From: Curtobacterium sp. BH-2-1-1
GTDB lineage: Bacteria > Actinomycetota > Actinomycetes > Actinomycetales > Microbacteriaceae
NCBI RefSeq assembly: GCF_001806325.1
Contig: NZ_CP017580.1
Span: 2,914,001-2,978,000 of the forward strand
Reading direction: 5' to 3'
DNA length: 64,000 bases
The translations under genes were made by a program, and so were the position numbers. The number at the start of each line of letters is the position of its first letter. Within the stretch, counting starts at the first letter, position 1. The notes under the pieces are model-generated. The model worked only from the letters and a program-made list of their open reading frames with translations. It searched no databases and had not been told where the DNA came from. Below, one piece after another: positions 48,495 through 57,376 of this stretch.

Positions 48495-50174
48495 TCAGGG
48501 TAGGTAGTACGTCGGGTTCGGCAGCTTCACACTCCGGTCCGCGGACCCACCGAGCAGGTCGCTGTACTGGTCGCCGAAGTTCGCCACCACGTCGTACCGC
48601 CCACCCGAGCGCGACTCGATGTGCGCACGGGTCTGCGACTTGTACTCGACGGTGGTGCACTTCGCCGTGGCGCAGGTGATGTACGACGGCTGCTGCGAGG
48701 CCCCGACGCCGGTCCACTTCGTGTAGTACGTCTGCGTCCCGCGCTGCGTCGCCGCGAACTGCGGGTACCCGACCTTCTGCAGGTTCCCGATCGTGGCGGT
48801 CTTCTGGTCGTCGTTGCGCCCGGTGAGCCCGATGATCGTGCAGCCGGAGCGCTGGGCGATCGACACGAGCGAGGTCATCGACGGGGTGGCGGGGAAGCGC
48901 TCGTCCTGCACCCACTCGTCCTGGCGGGCGGGATCGAACACGAAGTGCATGTCGGCGACCTCCATGTCGTAGGTCCACAGGGTGGTGTCGTCGGCGTCGA
49001 GCACGATGGCGGGGTTGCGGTGGAGCTTCCGGCCGACGGCGCACTGGGCGGCGACGACGGGAGCCTGCTTCCGGACGATGGAGCGCATCTCGCGGATGTA
49101 GGGCGAGTCGGTGCGGTTCGCGAAGCCGGTGCCGGGGTCGCCGTAGTACGTCGCGATGGTCGACTTCACGGAGTCGATGTTCGGGATGCCCTCGCCGCTC
49201 TGGGTGGCGCCGGAGGAGCCGTCGGCGGCCATGGTGAAGTGCGTGCGGGGCGTCAAGCGCGGCTCGGACAGGCCGGGCAGGTCGGCCGAGGGCAGGTAGT
49301 AGGTCGGGTTCGGCAGCTTCACGGAGCGGTCGGCGTACCCGCCCTGCAGGTCGCTCCACTGGTCACCGACGTTGAGCGCGATGTCGTAGCCGAGGTCCTG
49401 CTCGATGTGCTTCCGCGTGAGCGCCTTGTACTCGACGGTCGTGCACTTCGCCGTGGCGCAGGTGATGTACGACGGCTGCTGGGACGCACCGACTCCGGTC
49501 CACTTCGTGAAGAAGCGGTCCTGGGCGAACGCGGTGTAGCCGACCTTCGACAGGTTCTGGACGGTGGCGGCCTTCTGGTCGTCGTTCCGACCGGTGAGTC
49601 CGAAGACCGTGAACCCGAGCGACTGCGCCCGGTTCACGAAGCCGACCATCGACGGCGTCGGGGGGAAGCGCTCGTCCTGCACCCACTCGTCCTGGCGGGC
49701 CGGGTCGAACACGAAGTGCATGTCCGCGACCTCCATGTCGTAGGTCCACAGCGTCGTGTCGTCGGCGTCGAGGACGATCGCGGGCTTCTCGCCGCGACGG
49801 ACCGCGGCGTCGTGGATGCGCTGCAGCTGGGCGCTCTGCCGGTCGATGATGGACCGCATCTCGCGGATGTAGGGGGAGTCGGTGCGGTTCGCGAGTCCGG
49901 TGCCGGGGTCGCCGTAGTACGTCGCGATGGTCTTCTTGACCGAGTCGATGTTCGGGATGCCCTCGCCGCCCTGGCTCGCGCCGGAGGAGCCGTCGGCCGC
50001 CATCGTGAACTGCGTCCGGGGCTGCAGTCCCGCGTCGGCCGAGTGTCCCGGCGGTGCCCAGCCGTGTCCGGGCGATCCCCAGTCGTGCGCGGTCGCCGGG
50101 GTGACACCGACGAGGGTCGAGGTGATGACGATGGCCGCGCTCGTGGCGACGACGGACAGGACGGATCGGCGCAT
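48495..50174 (-). CDS. Secreted acid phosphatase, tandem-duplicated HAD IIIB-type domains
   Basis: The protein has 559 residues. A signal peptide ends near TPATAHD (about 30). Two homologous halves follow, about 51-295 and 308-559, offset by 257 residues. Each begins with PRT-FTMAADGSSGA and contains the HAD nucleophile motif VLDADDTTLWTYDMEVAD (D136/D138 and D393/D395), GLTGRNDDQK and a PNPTYYLP ending. HAD IIIB acid phosphatases hydrolyse phosphomonoesters outside the cell. Having two catalytic domains in one chain is unusual; both keep the key aspartates. It is monocistronic, with AGG about ten bases before the ATG. Confidence 0.88.
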   Translation of the reverse strand: MRRSVLSVVATSAAIVITSTLVGVTPATAHDWGSPGHGWAPPGHSADAGLQPRTQFTMAADGSSGASQGGEGIPNIDSVKKTIATYYGDPGTGLANRTDSPYIREMRSIIDRQSAQLQRIHDAAVRRGEKPAIVLDADDTTLWTYDMEVADMHFVFDPARQDEWVQDERFPPTPSMVGFVNRAQSLGFTVFGLTGRNDDQKAATVQNLSKVGYTAFAQDRFFTKWTGVGASQQPSYITCATAKCTTVEYKALTRKHIEQDLGYDIALNVGDQWSDLQGGYADRSVKLPNPTYYLPSADLPGLSEPRLTPRTHFTMAADGSSGATQSGEGIPNIDSVKSTIATYYGDPGTGFANRTDSPYIREMRSIVRKQAPVVAAQCAVGRKLHRNPAIVLDADDTTLWTYDMEVADMHFVFDPARQDEWVQDERFPATPSMTSLVSIAQRSGCTIIGLTGRNDDQKTATIGNLQKVGYPQFAATQRGTQTYYTKWTGVGASQQPSYITCATAKCTTVEYKSQTRAHIESRSGGRYDVVANFGDQYSDLLGGSADRSVKLPNPTYYLP

Positions 50175-50342
50175 GGAGGACCTGATCGCTTTCTGCTGGG
50201 GGAGCGGCCGTCGGACGCGACCGCTGGACCCCCGTTCAGGGGGTGCAGCAGCACGCTAGCTGGCAATCACCAGTGCAGTCCATACCAAAGTGCTGCGGGC
50301 GGACCGCGGTGTGCCGACAGTGGCCCCTGGTAGACAGGTCCT

Positions 50343-51323
50343 ATGACGGTTCGCTGGGGAGTCATCGGTACGGGCGGCATCGCACGGTCCTTCGTGGGCG
50401 ACTGCACGGCCGCGGGGGTCGAGTTCGTCGCGGTCGGCAGCCGGACGCTCGCGAGCGCCGAGACGTTCGCGGCCGAGTTCGGGATCCCGCGGGCGCACGG
50501 CTCCTACGAGGACCTCGTCGCCGACGACGGCGTCGACGCCGTGTACGTCGCGACACCGCACTCGCGGCACGCGGCGGACGCACTGCTCGCCATCGAGGCC
50601 GGCAAGCACGTCCTCGTCGAGAAGGCCTTCACGATCACGGCGGACGAGGCCCGCCTGGTGGTCGACGCCGCCCGGCGCGCCGACGTCGCCGTCATGGAGG
50701 CGATGTGGACGCGCTTCCTCCCGCAGATGTCGATGATCCGCGAGCTCGTGGCCGAGGGCCGCATCGGGCGGGTCCGGCTCGTCGAGGCGACGCACCACCA
50801 GGCGCTGCCGTCCGACCCGGCACACCGGTTGAACGACCCGGCGCTCGGCGGTGGCGCGATGCTCGACCTCGGCATCTACCCGATCTCCTTCGCGGTCGAC
50901 GTCCTCGGCGTGCCCACGTCGGTCGTCGCCGCGGGCACCCTGAGCGAGCAGGGCGTCGACACCCAGATGGGCCTGGTGCTGACGCACGAGGGCGGGACCC
51001 AGTCGATGCTCCACTTCGGGCTCGACCTCCGCAGTCCGAACACCGCCTCGGTCATCGGCGAGGACGGCCGCATCGACCTGGACTCGACGTGGTTCACGCC
51101 GACGACCTGGCGGCTCCGCGACCGCGACGGGAACGTCGTCGAGGAGTTCGACGGGCGCGAGGAACTCACCGGCTACGCGCACGAGGTCCGCGCGTTCGAG
51201 TCGATGGTCGAGTCCGGCACCCACGAGGGCGGCCCGATGGACCCCGAGGAGACCGTCGCGATCATGGCCCTCATGGACGAGGCCCGCCGACAGGTCGGCG
51301 TCCGGTACCCGGCCGACGGCTGA
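50343..51323 (+). CDS. Gfo/Idh/MocA family oxidoreductase
   Basis: The protein has 326 residues. The N-terminal Rossmann motif is WGVIGTGGIARSF; AVYVATPHSRHAADALLAIEAGKHVLVEKAF follows, the family EKP-like motif with Phe in place of Pro. The C-terminal alpha/beta domain contains GGAMLDLGIYPISFAVDVLG. Such enzymes oxidise or reduce sugars and related compounds with NAD(P); the substrate is not evident. TAGACA lies six bases before the ATG. It appears monocistronic. Confidence 0.9.
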   Translation: MTVRWGVIGTGGIARSFVGDCTAAGVEFVAVGSRTLASAETFAAEFGIPRAHGSYEDLVADDGVDAVYVATPHSRHAADALLAIEAGKHVLVEKAFTITADEARLVVDAARRADVAVMEAMWTRFLPQMSMIRELVAEGRIGRVRLVEATHHQALPSDPAHRLNDPALGGGAMLDLGIYPISFAVDVLGVPTSVVAAGTLSEQGVDTQMGLVLTHEGGTQSMLHFGLDLRSPNTASVIGEDGRIDLDSTWFTPTTWRLRDRDGNVVEEFDGREELTGYAHEVRAFESMVESGTHEGGPMDPEETVAIMALMDEARRQVGVRYPADG

Positions 51324-51422
51324 CGCGACCGACCGACGGCTGACGCCCGGAAGGGCGCGGAACGTCCGGATCCGGGAAGTGGGCCTGGAGGCTCCTCCCG
51401 CAGTTCCGTAGGATCGTTCGCG

Positions 51423-52916
51423 ATGTCCGACCAGCAGCCTTCACCGCGCGGCGTCGCGGACCGCCTCCGCGACGCGCGCACCGCCGTCCGCGCCTCGTTC
51501 GCCCGCCGCCCGGTGCCGTGGATCGCGGGTGGCCTCGCGGCCGTGCTCGTGCTCGGGTCCGGCGGTGCCGTGGCCGTGGCAGCGGCGACGATGCCCACCC
51601 CGACCACCACGGCGGCCGCGACGGCGTCCGCCACCGCGTCGAGCAGCCCCGCACCGACGACGGCCGCCCCCACCCCGACACCGACGCCGAGCGGCCGCGC
51701 GGTGCCGGACGACGCCGCGGGCCCCTCCGCCCTCCGGACCTGCACGATCACGAACGCCGCCTCGGCGAGCGGCCTCGGCGCGTTCGAGGGGTACGTCATG
51801 AACGCGAAGACCGGCGAGGTGCTGTTCTCGCGCAACGGTGACGAGGCCGCACAGACCGGCAGCGTGATGAAGACCCTGACGACGGCGACCGCGCTGGCCG
51901 TCCTCGGCGGCGACCACCGCATCCCGACCACCGTGACGAAGGAGTCCGGCGGTGCGATCGCCCTCGTCGGCCACGGTGACGCCACGCTCTCGGCAGGCGG
52001 AGCGACGGTGTACCCGGGCGCCCCGACGCTCGCGCAGCTCGCCCAGCAGGTGAAGGCGAAGCTCGGCAACACCCCGGTGACGACGATCGTCACGGACGAC
52101 ACGTACTGGAACGACGCCGACGCCTGGGACCCCACCTGGCCGGTGAGCGAGCGGACGATCGGCTACCAGCCGAACGTCACGGCGCTCATGGTCGACGGTG
52201 ACCGCGCGAACCCGGGTGCCCAGACCTCGCCGCGCTCCACCGACCCGGTCGGTCGCGCCGGGGACCTGTTCCGCACGGCCCTCGCGAACGCCGGGGTCGC
52301 CGGTGCGGGGAACGCGCAGATCGTCAAACGTGCGACGACCAGCACGGACACGATCGCCACGGTCTCCTCGCAGCCGGTGTCGACGCTCATCGGGCAGATG
52401 ATCCCGAACTCGGACAACACCCTCGCCGAGATGCTCGCGCGGATCTCGTCGAAGGAGTCCGGCTCGGACGGCTCCGCGGCCTCGCTGACCGCCGTGTACC
52501 AGGCGGCCCTGAAGTCGTACGGCGTCGACCCGGCCGGCATCGTCATCAAGGACGGCTCGGGGGAGAGCGCCGCGAACGCCGTGTCGCCGAACTTCGTCGC
52601 GCACCTCATGGTGCAGGTCGCCGCTGGTGCGAAGGGCCTCGGGACGCTCGCGAACGCCCTGCCGGTGTCCGGGCAGTCCGGCACGCTGGCCAGTCGGTTC
52701 ACCGGGGCGAACGCCGTCGCCCGGGGCAAGGTGCACGCGAAGACCGGGTGGATCGACAGCGCCAACACCCTCGGCGGCTACATCGACGCGGCCGACGGCA
52801 CCCGGCTGACGTTCGCCTTCTACGCGATCGGGTCCTCGCGGGCCGCGGCGCTGCCCGCACTCGACGCGGTGACGGCGGCGACGTACTCGTGCGGGAGCAG
52901 GCTCACCGGCTCCTGA
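51423..52916 (+). CDS. dacB: D-alanyl-D-alanine carboxypeptidase, PBP4 type
   Basis: The protein has 497 residues. A membrane segment lies at about 37-60, followed by a Thr/Pro/Ala-rich linker. The catalytic serine is in GSVMKTL (SxxK), with SDN in NSDNTLAEML and KTG in HAKTGWID, which are the three motifs of low-molecular-weight class C PBPs. It trims or cleaves peptidoglycan peptides outside the membrane. TAGGAT at 51409-51414 lies eight bases before the ATG, suggesting a leaderless mRNA. The gene order, ahead of nicotinamidase, gives no functional hint. Confidence 0.92.
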   Translation: MSDQQPSPRGVADRLRDARTAVRASFARRPVPWIAGGLAAVLVLGSGGAVAVAAATMPTPTTTAAATASATASSSPAPTTAAPTPTPTPSGRAVPDDAAGPSALRTCTITNAASASGLGAFEGYVMNAKTGEVLFSRNGDEAAQTGSVMKTLTTATALAVLGGDHRIPTTVTKESGGAIALVGHGDATLSAGGATVYPGAPTLAQLAQQVKAKLGNTPVTTIVTDDTYWNDADAWDPTWPVSERTIGYQPNVTALMVDGDRANPGAQTSPRSTDPVGRAGDLFRTALANAGVAGAGNAQIVKRATTSTDTIATVSSQPVSTLIGQMIPNSDNTLAEMLARISSKESGSDGSAASLTAVYQAALKSYGVDPAGIVIKDGSGESAANAVSPNFVAHLMVQVAAGAKGLGTLANALPVSGQSGTLASRFTGANAVARGKVHAKTGWIDSANTLGGYIDAADGTRLTFAFYAIGSSRAAALPALDAVTAATYSCGSRLTGS

Positions 52917-52939
52917 GGCCGCGGGTGTTGGATGGACCC

Positions 52940-53560
52940 ATGTCCAGGGCACTCCTCGTCGTCGACGTCCAGAACGACTTCACCGAGGGCGGTGCCCTCG
53001 GTGTGACCGGCGGGGACGACCTCGCGCGACGCATCACCGCGTTCCTCGGTCGGCACGCCGACGAGTACGACCTCATCGTCGGCTCCCGCGACTGGCACCA
53101 CGGCGACGACGACAACGGCGGCCACTTCGCCGGTCCCGAGGGTCCGGACTACGAGACGACCTGGCCGGTGCACTGCGTCGCCGGGACCCCGGGGGCCGAG
53201 TACCACCCGCGGCTCGACACCGCTCCGATCGACGTGCACGTCTTCAAGGGGCAGGGCACGCCGGACTACTCGGCGTTCCAGGCGCGCACCGAGGACGGCG
53301 TCCCGCTGCCCGAGGTCCTCGCCGAGCGCCGCGTCGTGACGATCGACGTGGTCGGCATCGCCACCGACCACTGCGTGCGCGCCTCGGCGCTCGACGCCCG
53401 GGCGGCGGGATACGACGTCGCGGTCTACGACGACCTGGTGGTCGGGGTGGACGACGCCCGGAGTGCGCGGGCGCTCGACGAGATCCGCGCCGCAGGTGGG
53501 CACGTCGACCACAGCGACATGGACGAGGGACTGGCGAACCCCGACGGCGCGCTCCTCTGA
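52940..53560 (+). CDS. pncA: Nicotinamidase (isochorismatase-like)
   Basis: The protein has 206 residues. The catalytic triad is visible: D9 in VVDVQNDF, K103 in VFKGQGTPDY, and C145 in IATDHCVRASA. Metal ligands are expected from D51 and H53 in RDWHHG. It hydrolyses nicotinamide to nicotinate in NAD salvage. TTGGAT lies six bases before the ATG, and the mRNA may be leaderless. It is 23 bases downstream of dacB and converges with the ABC exporter gene. Confidence 0.93.
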   Translation: MSRALLVVDVQNDFTEGGALGVTGGDDLARRITAFLGRHADEYDLIVGSRDWHHGDDDNGGHFAGPEGPDYETTWPVHCVAGTPGAEYHPRLDTAPIDVHVFKGQGTPDYSAFQARTEDGVPLPEVLAERRVVTIDVVGIATDHCVRASALDARAAGYDVAVYDDLVVGVDDARSARALDEIRAAGGHVDHSDMDEGLANPDGALL

Positions 53561-53599
53561 CCCCAGCGCGCGGAAGTCGGGCGGTGGCCCTCCGCGGCT

Positions 53600-55420
53600 T
53601 CAGACGAGCAGCTGGTGCTTCGCCAGGTCGCGGTAGAGCGGCGTCGACTCGACGAGTTCCGAGTGGGTCCCGACGCCGACGACCCGGCCGTGCTCGAGCA
53701 CGACGATCACGTCCGAGTCCACCACCGTGGACAGTCGGTGCGCGATCACGAGCAGCGTGCGGTCCTCGGCCACGGCGTCGATCGCGAGGCGCATCTTCTG
53801 CTCGTTGACGCCGTCGAGCGACGAGGTGGACTCGTCGAGCAGCAGGATCGGCGGAGCGGCGAGGAGTGCCCGGGCGATCGCGAGCCGCTGCCGTTCACCG
53901 CCGGAGAGCATGACGCCGTCCTCGCCGACCTGGGCGTCGAGGCCGCGGGGGTCGCGGTGCAGGACCTCGCCGAGGTTGACGGCCTCGAGCACGCGGACGC
54001 AGTCGTCCTCGGTGGCGTCCGGTGAACCGAGCAGCAGGTTCGCCCGGATCGTGCCGGCGAGCACCGGAGCGTCCTGTTCGACGTACCCGATCTGCGCGCG
54101 GAGCTCGGCGCGGTCGAGGCCACGGACGTCGACGCCGCCGAGCCGGATGACGCCGTCGGTCGGGTCGTAGAACCGTTCGATGAGGGCGAGTGTGGTCGAC
54201 TTGCCCGCGCCGGACGGACCCACGAGTGCGACCCGCGATCCGCGGGGGACCCGGAAGGACACGTCGTGCAGCACCACGTCGTCGGAGGCGGTGTCGTCGT
54301 CGACGGCCGGCTCGGCGCCGTCCGCACCGGAGGCCTGGGCCGGACGCGCGTACCGGAACGACACGTGTTCGAAGGCGATCGCGTCGTCGCTCTCCACCGC
54401 GGCGGCGACGCGGACGGCCTGGTCGTCCTGCGCCTCGGTCGGGAGGTGCAGGATCTCCTCGATCCGGCCGAGCGCACCGAGCGCCTGGGCGACGGCGACG
54501 GCAGCGCCCATGGCCTGGCCGAGCGGCATGATCATCATGAAGAGCAGCAGGATGAACGTGATGAGCGTCGCGATCGTGATGGTGCCGGCTGCGACCTGTG
54601 CACCACCGACGCCGAGGACGGCGATGAACGCGACCTGCATGACGATGCTCGCGACGGGCACCACGAACGCCGACATCCGCGCGATGTCGAGGCCACGACG
54701 GTAGGCCTCGGTCGCGTGGCCGTCGACCTCGTGCACCTCGCGCTCGGTGGCACCGGCGGCACGGATCGTGCGGACGGCACCGATGCCGCGTTCGACCGCC
54801 GCGGTGAGGTCGCCGACCTTCTCCTGCGCGCGCTTCGACGCGACGCGGATGCGGCGGCTGAGCCCGCCGACGACGACGATCGCGACGAGCACGATGACGA
54901 CGACGATGCCGAGGAGCAGCGGGTCGATGACGGCCATCGCGATGATGGCGCCGATGAACGTCAGGGCGCCGCCGATCGACTCGATGAGGCCCTGCGTCAG
55001 CACGGCGCGCAGCAGTGTCGTGTCGCTGCCGACGCGGGAGACGAGGTCGCCGGTGCGGCGCGTGTCGAACTCGGAGATCGGCAGGTTGAGGATGCGAGCG
55101 ATGAGCTTCCGCCGGGTGGACAGGACGACGCCTTCACCCGCGCGCTGCAGCAGGAAGTGCTGCACACCGTTGAGGACACCCGCGACGATGACGAGTCCGA
55201 CGAGCAGCCAGACGAGGGTGCTCAGCGTGTTGCCGTGCTGGACGGCGGTGATGACCTGGTTGACGAGCAGCGGCTGCGCGAGGGACGCACCGGCACCGAG
55301 GACGCTCAGCACGATGATGACGACCATCGCGGGCTTGTTCTCGAACAGGTAGCTCAGCAGTCGGCCGAACGTGGCGCGGGGACCGTCGGTCTTCTTGGGT
55401 CTGGCGAAGGGGGAGCTCAT
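53600..55420 (-). CDS. ABC exporter, fused permease and ATPase
   Basis: The protein has 606 residues and a half-transporter layout. Six membrane helices (about 30-320) precede an ATPase with Walker A GPSGAGKST (about 400), the signature LSGGERQR (about 503) and Walker B ILLLDEST (about 523). The family includes multidrug and lipid exporters that work as homodimers. I chose ATG 55420 because the preceding 45 codons belong to the small HTH gene in another frame. It is seven bases downstream of that regulator gene, so the two form an operon that is probably regulated by the HTH protein. Confidence 0.9.
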   Translation of the reverse strand: MSSPFARPKKTDGPRATFGRLLSYLFENKPAMVVIIVLSVLGAGASLAQPLLVNQVITAVQHGNTLSTLVWLLVGLVIVAGVLNGVQHFLLQRAGEGVVLSTRRKLIARILNLPISEFDTRRTGDLVSRVGSDTTLLRAVLTQGLIESIGGALTFIGAIIAMAVIDPLLLGIVVVIVLVAIVVVGGLSRRIRVASKRAQEKVGDLTAAVERGIGAVRTIRAAGATEREVHEVDGHATEAYRRGLDIARMSAFVVPVASIVMQVAFIAVLGVGGAQVAAGTITIATLITFILLLFMMIMPLGQAMGAAVAVAQALGALGRIEEILHLPTEAQDDQAVRVAAAVESDDAIAFEHVSFRYARPAQASGADGAEPAVDDDTASDDVVLHDVSFRVPRGSRVALVGPSGAGKSTTLALIERFYDPTDGVIRLGGVDVRGLDRAELRAQIGYVEQDAPVLAGTIRANLLLGSPDATEDDCVRVLEAVNLGEVLHRDPRGLDAQVGEDGVMLSGGERQRLAIARALLAAPPILLLDESTSSLDGVNEQKMRLAIDAVAEDRTLLVIAHRLSTVVDSDVIVVLEHGRVVGVGTHSELVESTPLYRDLAKHQLLV

Positions 55421-55427
55421 CGTGTTC

Positions 55428-55643
55428 CTAGTTTCTGCCGTACTTCTTGTGCACTGCCTGGCGGCTGACGCCGAGCAGCGTCGCGATCTCCTGCCACGAG
55501 GCGCCGGCGTTCCGGGCACGTCGGGCGGCGAGTTCCTCGGTCCGGTCGAGCTCACGACGGAGTTCGCGCACGCTGGCGAGGGCGGAGAACGGGTCGTCTC
55601 CGGCTGCGCCGGCGGCGAGGCTCGTGATGGTCGGTCGGTCCAC
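55428..55643 (-). CDS. Small helix-turn-helix regulator of the ABC exporter operon
   Basis: The protein has 71 residues. A coiled N-terminal helix (VRELRRELDRTEELAARRARNAG) precedes a compact HTH, ASWQEIATLLGVSRQAVHKKYG (about 48-69). I chose GTG 55643 because TAGGTT (-10) lies seven bases upstream; GTG 55667 would lie before the -10. The mRNA would then be leaderless. Two palindromes overlap its promoter, consistent with autoregulation. It should control itself and the ABC exporter seven bases downstream. I do not recognise a named family beyond small actinobacterial HTH proteins. Confidence 0.8.
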   Translation of the reverse strand: MDRPTITSLAAGAAGDDPFSALASVRELRRELDRTEELAARRARNAGASWQEIATLLGVSRQAVHKKYGRN

Positions 55644-55646
55644 GCG

Positions 55647-55691
55647 TGTCAACCTACATTGACACACCGACGGATGTCAACCCGGGTTGAC
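55647..55691 (-). promoter_or_regulatory. Promoter with two palindromic operators
   Basis: On the minus strand TTGACA (55680-55675) and TAGGTT (55656-55651) are 18 bases apart. The -10 lies inside the inverted repeat TGTCAA-N6-TTGACA (55647-55664), and the -35 lies in the perfect palindrome GTCAACCCGGGTTGAC (55676-55691). The two share the half-site GTCAA and their centres are 28 bases apart. The layout suggests cooperative repressor binding, probably by the HTH protein encoded directly downstream. Confidence 0.75.
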
Positions 55692-55695
55692 GACG

Positions 55696-55735
55696 GACGG
55701 GAGGCGCGGTGCCAGCCGGCACCGCGCCTCCCGTC
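55696..55735. terminator. Palindromic terminator after the MHS transporter gene
   Basis: Arms 55696-55713 and 55718-55735 form a perfect 18-pair stem with loop AGCC and contain GGAGGCGCGG. It is 16 bases past the stop of the transporter and separates it from the HTH promoter. Confidence 0.75.
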
Positions 55736-55751
55736 TGTGCAGGTGGTCGCG

Positions 55752-57164
55752 TCAGGCGCGCGCGTCCACCGGTGCTGCGTCCGGTTCACCGGCGGTGTCC
55801 GCCGCGTCGAGCGCGGCGCTCTTCGTCTCACGGATGAAGAACAGGGCGACGAGCGTCACGACCGCGGCGATCGTGAGGTAGAGCCCGACCAGGAAGATGT
55901 TGCCGTCCGGCTGCCACAGCGCGAGCGCGATGGTCGGAGCGAGCGAAGCGCCGAGGATCGACGCGACGTTGTAGGCGATCGCCGAACCCGTGTAGCGCAC
56001 GTTCGTCGGGAAGAGCTCCGGCAGCAGGGCGCCCATCGGACCGAACGTCAGGCCCATCAGCGACAGTCCCACGATCAGGAACGTCACCACCGTGATCGGA
56101 CCGGTCGACGCGGCGAACCAGAACTGGAACGTCAGGCCGAAGAGCGCGATGCCGATCGTGGTCGGGATGAGCGTGCGACGACGACCGAACTTGTCGGCGA
56201 GGATGCCTGCGATCGGCGTGAAGATGCCGAAGAACACGACGCCGATCATGAGCAGCGTGAGGAACTCGCCACGGGTGTAGCCGAGGCCGATCTTCGGGAC
56301 GAGGGGGCCGGCCTCGGCGCCCGTGGTGCCGTAGGACAGCGTGAACGTCGTCATGAAGTAGAAGAGGACGTAGGTCGCGACCATGCCGAAGGTGCCGACG
56401 ATCACGGCGCGCCACGAGGTGCGGAACACCCGGCCGAGCGGGACCTTGGCGACCGAACCGGACTCCTGGACGCCACGGAACACCGTCGACTCGACGAGCT
56501 TGAACCGCACGTAGAGGCCCACGATCACCAGGACGGCCGACAGCAGGAACGGGAGTCGCCAGCCCCAGGCCTGGAAGTCCGGGTTCGGGGTGCCGTCGGC
56601 GCCGGCGGGCATCGCCGCGTTGATCGCGATGAACAGGCCGTTGGCGAGCAGGAAGCCGATCGGGGCACCGAGCTGCGGCATCGAGCCGAACACCCCGCGC
56701 TTGCCCTTCGGGGCGTTCTCGGTCGCGAGCAGTGCCGCCCCCGACCACTCGCCACCGAGCCCGACGCCCTGGGCGAAGCGCATCACGGCGAGGAGCACCG
56801 GCGCCCAGATGCCGATCGAGTCGAACGTCGGCAGGCAGCCGATGAGGAACGTCGCGGTGCCCATCACGAGCAGGGACGCCACGAGGGTCGCCTTGCGGCC
56901 GACGCGGTCGCCGAAGTGGCCGAAGATGATCGACCCGACCGGGCGGGCGAAGAACGCGAGGGCGAACGTGACGAACGAGGACAGCTGCGATGCCGTCGGG
57001 TCCTCGTTCGGGAAGAAGAGCGTCGGGAAGACGAGGACCGCGGCGGTCGCGTAGACGTAGAAGTCGTAGAACTCGATGGAGGTGCCGACGAGGCTGGCGA
57101 TCACGACGCGGGAGCGCGGGTTGCCTGCGGTCTTCGGGGATGCGGGTGCCGGTGCGGCGGACAT
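55752..57164 (-). CDS. MHS family MFS transporter (metabolite:H+ symporter)
   Basis: The protein has 470 residues with twelve predicted membrane helices. It starts with the MHS feature ASLVGTSIEFYDFYVYATAAVLVFP and carries GHFGDRVGRKATLVASLL between TM2 and TM3, GVGLGGEWSGAALL and RRTLIPTTIGIALFGL. The family (ShiA, ProP, KgtP relatives) imports organic acids, proline/betaine or shikimate with protons. The substrate is not decided by sequence. ATG 57164 is preceded by GGAG about 11 bases upstream. It is monocistronic; the 212-base spacer to ribA holds no visible gene. Confidence 0.9.
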   Translation of the reverse strand: MSAAPAPASPKTAGNPRSRVVIASLVGTSIEFYDFYVYATAAVLVFPTLFFPNEDPTASQLSSFVTFALAFFARPVGSIIFGHFGDRVGRKATLVASLLVMGTATFLIGCLPTFDSIGIWAPVLLAVMRFAQGVGLGGEWSGAALLATENAPKGKRGVFGSMPQLGAPIGFLLANGLFIAINAAMPAGADGTPNPDFQAWGWRLPFLLSAVLVIVGLYVRFKLVESTVFRGVQESGSVAKVPLGRVFRTSWRAVIVGTFGMVATYVLFYFMTTFTLSYGTTGAEAGPLVPKIGLGYTRGEFLTLLMIGVVFFGIFTPIAGILADKFGRRRTLIPTTIGIALFGLTFQFWFAASTGPITVVTFLIVGLSLMGLTFGPMGALLPELFPTNVRYTGSAIAYNVASILGASLAPTIALALWQPDGNIFLVGLYLTIAAVVTLVALFFIRETKSAALDAADTAGEPDAAPVDARA

Positions 57165-57376
57165 GGGGTGAGGAGACTCCGTGGATGACGCTCGGGGGGA
57201 GCGCAGCGGTGTTCCGGACGGCGGACACCGATCGGTTCGCGCGGGGTGGCGCGGGCACTGATCGGGTGCGTTCGGTTCGGGGTGGTGTACCGCTTGTGAC
57301 GGGGGCCACCATTGTACGACAGATGTCGTGAACCTGCGAATCCGCTGGATCGTGGCCGGGTCGGGCCGGCGCTCGG

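Noticed and set aside
53561..53599. Terminator between pncA and the ABC exporter gene
   Set aside because: Only a six-pair stem (CGCGGA/TCCGCG) with a 16-base loop is visible, too weak to list as a feature.
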